NCBI GenBank assembly: GCA_028282395.1
Contig: JANQHY010000113.1
Coordinates: 1-7,543 of the forward strand
Reading direction: 5' to 3'
Source of the DNA: Gammaproteobacteria bacterium
GTDB taxonomy: Bacteria; Pseudomonadota; Gammaproteobacteria; UBA12402
Length of the DNA: 7,543 nt
The notes below the pieces were generated by a model. That model saw only the letters and a list, made by a program, of their open reading frames with translations. It was not told where the DNA came from and searched no databases. Positions 5,822-7,543 of this stretch are shown piece after piece; positions within the stretch are counted from its first letter, which is position 1, and each line of letters starts with the position of its first letter. Both the position numbers and the translations under genes were made by a program.

Positions 5822-5827
5822 TATAAT
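5822..5827 (+). promoter_or_regulatory. Candidate -10 box (TATAAT) close to the repeat adhesin start
   Basis: A perfect TATAAT would place the start near 5834, giving a leader of about 27 nt that includes the AAAAGG ribosome site. No acceptable -35 lies 16-18 nt upstream, so it would need an activator or is a chance match. It is an alternative to the promoter suggested at 5732-5766. Confidence 0.3.
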
Positions 5828-5860
5828 TAAATTAAATTGAATAGAAAAAGGTATTTCGTC

Positions 5861-7543
5861 ATGGCTACAAATAATAATAATAATAACGAAGGCATCGAGA
5901 GTGATATTATGTATCAAGAGGCTGCTGATCAAGCAGTAAAGACTGGTAGGAATGTCCAGAAATCCGAACAAGATCCAGATGGTAAAATAGATGCTGAGGG
6001 AATGTTGATAACAGGAAAAGAGAGGAAGAGCATAGAGGATTATCAAGATGATATTTCTGTACCTAATGAGGAATCTGAGGAGGATCCATTTTCTGAGTTG
6101 ACAGTGCATGAGATTAATTTGAATCCTCACACTCTCCCCGATTCACTTCATTATGGTTTTGACAGTGATCAAATACGCATTGCAGATGAGACATCTGGTC
6201 GATCAGATGATGATCCGCGTGTTCAACAACTCTCTTCTAATGAAGCGCCAATATTTATAACTGATACCGCAACGGCAGCTGAGAACCAAACTAGCGTGAT
6301 GCCAAATGTTGTAGCGACTGATCCAGAGGGAAACCCGATTACTTTTTCGCTAAATTTAAATTTAGGCGATGATAGCAACGCTTTTACCATTGATAAAAAT
6401 AGCGGTGCGTTAACTTTTAAAATAGCACCAGATTTTGAAACACCCACGGATGTGGGAGATGGCAACGGTGTTTATCAGGTGACCGTCATTGCTACTGACT
6501 CGTTTGGTAATGCCAGTGAAAAAACCATTGCGGTTACGGTGACCGATGTGAACGAAGCGCCGGACATTGAAACGGTGGCGGTAACGGCAGCGGAGAATCA
6601 AACCAGCGTCATGCCGAATATAGTGGCAACGGATCCCGAAGACAATCCAATTACGTTTTCCTTGAATCTGGCTGCGGGGGATGACAGCAATCAATTTACC
6701 ATTGATAAAGAGAGTGGTGCGTTAACGTTTAAGGAGGCACCAGATTTTGAAACGCCCACGGATGTAGGTGATGGCAACGGTGTGTATCAGGTTACTGTCA
6801 TTGCGACCGATTCATTTGGCAATGCCAGTGAGAAAACCATTGCAGTCACGGTGACGGATGTGAATGAGGCACCGACTATTGCAACCGAGACAGCCACGGC
6901 AGCTGAGAATCAAACGACGGTGACACCAAATGTGGCGGCAACCGACCCCGAAGACAATCCGGTTACCTTTTCGTTAAATTTAGATGCGGGGGATGACAGC
7001 AGTGAATTTACCATTGATAAAGAGAGTGGTGCGTTAACGTTCAAACGTGCGCCGGATTTTGAAACACCCACGGATGTAGGTGGTGGTAACGGTGTGTATC
7101 AGGTTACTGTCATTGCGACCGATTCATTTGGCAATGCCAGTGAAAAAACGATTGCAGTCACGGTGACAGATGTCAATGAGGCACCGACTATTGCAACTGA
7201 GACAGCCACCGCGGCAGAGAATCAAACGACGGTAACGCCAAATGTGGCGGCCACCGATCCCGAAGATAATCCGATTACGTTTTCCTTGAATTTGGATGCG
7301 GGGGATGACAGCAGTCAGTTCACGATTGATGAAAATAGCGGGGCCTTAACATTTAAACGTGCGCCGGATTTTGAAACACCCACGGATGTAGGCGATGATA
7401 ACGGTGTGTATCAGGTTACTGTCATTGCGACCGATTCATTTGGCAATGCCAGCGAGAAAACGATTGCGGTCACGGTGACAGATGTCAATGAGGCACCGAC
7501 TATTGCAACCGAGACAGCCACGGCAGCCGAGAATCAAACGACG
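5861..7543 (+). CDS. Large tandem-repeat adhesin with cadherin-like domains (partial, runs off right edge)
   Basis: An open frame of 561 codons with no stop, truncated by the window edge. The ATG at 5861 has AAAAGG ending 9 nt upstream. Residues 1-126 form a hydrophilic, strongly acidic head without signal peptide or transmembrane helix. It starts MATNNNNNN and contains runs such as NEESEEDPF and GRSDDDPR. From residue 127 the protein is a tandem array of 104-aa units. Each has cadherin-like hallmarks: an opening NEAP, AENQT, ATDPE, FTIDxxSGALTF, PDFETPTD, YQVTVIATDSFGN, and a closing VTVTDV that runs into the next NEAP. These acidic positions bind calcium between domains in cadherin folds. 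Missing N-terminal signal plus Ca-binding repeats fits a type I-secreted giant adhesin whose export signal and any RTX repeats would lie at the unseen C-terminus. No LapG-type TAAG or PAAG di-alanine cleavage motif is present in the head. The repeats are visibly richer in G+C than the head and the neighbouring genes. Confidence 0.85.
   Translation, partial: MATNNNNNNEGIESDIMYQEAADQAVKTGRNVQKSEQDPDGKIDAEGMLITGKERKSIEDYQDDISVPNEESEEDPFSELTVHEINLNPHTLPDSLHYGFDSDQIRIADETSGRSDDDPRVQQLSSNEAPIFITDTATAAENQTSVMPNVVATDPEGNPITFSLNLNLGDDSNAFTIDKNSGALTFKIAPDFETPTDVGDGNGVYQVTVIATDSFGNASEKTIAVTVTDVNEAPDIETVAVTAAENQTSVMPNIVATDPEDNPITFSLNLAAGDDSNQFTIDKESGALTFKEAPDFETPTDVGDGNGVYQVTVIATDSFGNASEKTIAVTVTDVNEAPTIATETATAAENQTTVTPNVAATDPEDNPVTFSLNLDAGDDSSEFTIDKESGALTFKRAPDFETPTDVGGGNGVYQVTVIATDSFGNASEKTIAVTVTDVNEAPTIATETATAAENQTTVTPNVAATDPEDNPITFSLNLDAGDDSSQFTIDENSGALTFKRAPDFETPTDVGDDNGVYQVTVIATDSFGNASEKTIAVTVTDVNEAPTIATETATAAENQTT
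5870..5887 (+). repeat. AAT trinucleotide microsatellite encoding poly-Asn
   Basis: Codons 4-9 of the adhesin are five AAT followed by AAC, encoding six asparagines. Because the unit is three bases, slippage would change the number of Asn residues without breaking the frame. It is therefore a length-variable site rather than an on/off switch. Confidence 0.6.
6239..7543 (+). repeat. Tandem 312-bp repeats (four full units plus the start of a fifth)
   Basis: Units begin at 6239, 6551, 6863, 7175 and 7487, each exactly 312 bp apart (104 codons); the fifth is cut after 57 bp. Unit 1 is the most divergent, and units 3 and 4 are closest. The last third of each unit, from PDFETPTD to the end, is almost identical at DNA level in units 2-4. 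The first two-thirds carry many synonymous and some replacement changes. Variable residues include the position after TF-K (I, E, R, R), the DDSxx pair (NA, NQ, SE, SQ) and the DVGxx loop (DG, DG, GG, DD). Confidence 0.95.

Larger units (their letters stand above)
5541..5860. other. Divergent intergenic region between the CTIM effector gene and the repeat adhesin
   Basis: The 320-bp A/T-rich region carries no gene of its own. It holds a candidate minus-strand promoter (5579-5607) with a 12-bp palindrome inside it (5583-5594). It also has an 11-bp-spaced direct repeat (5732-5751) followed by TATAGT (5761-5766), a TATAAT (5822-5827) and the adhesin's ribosome site AAAAGG ending at 5851. There is also a short GCTTA-TT-TAAGC dyad (5742-5753) overlapping the second half of the direct repeat. 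Confidence 0.5.

Noticed and set aside
5789..6694. Minus-strand open frames of 113, 80 and 94 aa under the adhesin
   Set aside because: They lie antisense to the adhesin head and repeats, where the coding signal is clear (exact 104-codon periodicity, cadherin motifs). They are compositional shadows.
6239..7543. TAAE in the repeats as LapG-like cleavage sites
   Set aside because: The motif recurs in every unit as part of the cadherin-like AEN element and lacks the glycine of TAAG/PAAG sites; cleavage there would shred the protein.

Overview
The window is AT-rich and gene-dense, with sigma70-type promoters and purine-rich Shine-Dalgarno sites, which fits a low-GC gammaproteobacterium. Two neighbouring genes encode proteins ending in eukaryotic CaaX prenylation motifs (CVIL and CTIM), and one of them also has an F-box-like segment. 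That combination is best known from Legionella and relatives that inject effectors into eukaryotic cells through a Dot/Icm type IV secretion system. I therefore infer a Legionellales-type intracellular bacterium. This is inference: no secretion gene or rRNA lies in the window.

Layout. (1) 1-155, minus: the N-terminus of a small membrane-anchored protein that runs off the left edge, with a very good promoter at 190-218. (2) 268-2195: an MFS efflux-type transporter (minus) divergent from a TetR/AcrR-family repressor (plus). A 21-bp near-perfect palindrome at 1551-1571 overlaps the -35 of the transporter promoter and abuts the repressor start codon, so it is the probable shared operator. (3) 2196-2521: non-coding, with a strong promoter at 2441-2469. 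(4) 2522-5540: three putative effector genes. A 446-aa protein with a caspase-like His/Cys pattern and C-terminal CVIL (plus) is followed by a convergent 104-aa protein starting MLCCFRFF (minus), then a 380-aa protein with an F-box-like segment and C-terminal CTIM (minus). (5) 5541-5860: a divergent intergenic region with candidate promoters for both flanking genes, a 12-bp palindrome and an 11-bp-spaced direct repeat. (6) 5861-7543, plus: the start of a large repeat adhesin, with an acidic 126-aa head and then exact 312-bp (104-aa) tandem cadherin-like repeats that continue off the right edge.

How the parts may work together. The transporter/TetR pair is a self-contained, ligand-inducible efflux module. 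The middle genes look like host-directed accessory cargo, with lipid-anchoring signals suggesting they act on host membranes. The repeat protein is a surface or secreted adhesin. The most interesting signal is the clustering of two independently prenylatable proteins, with different predicted prenyltransferase specificities, around a third small protein with an N-terminal Cys-Cys pair.
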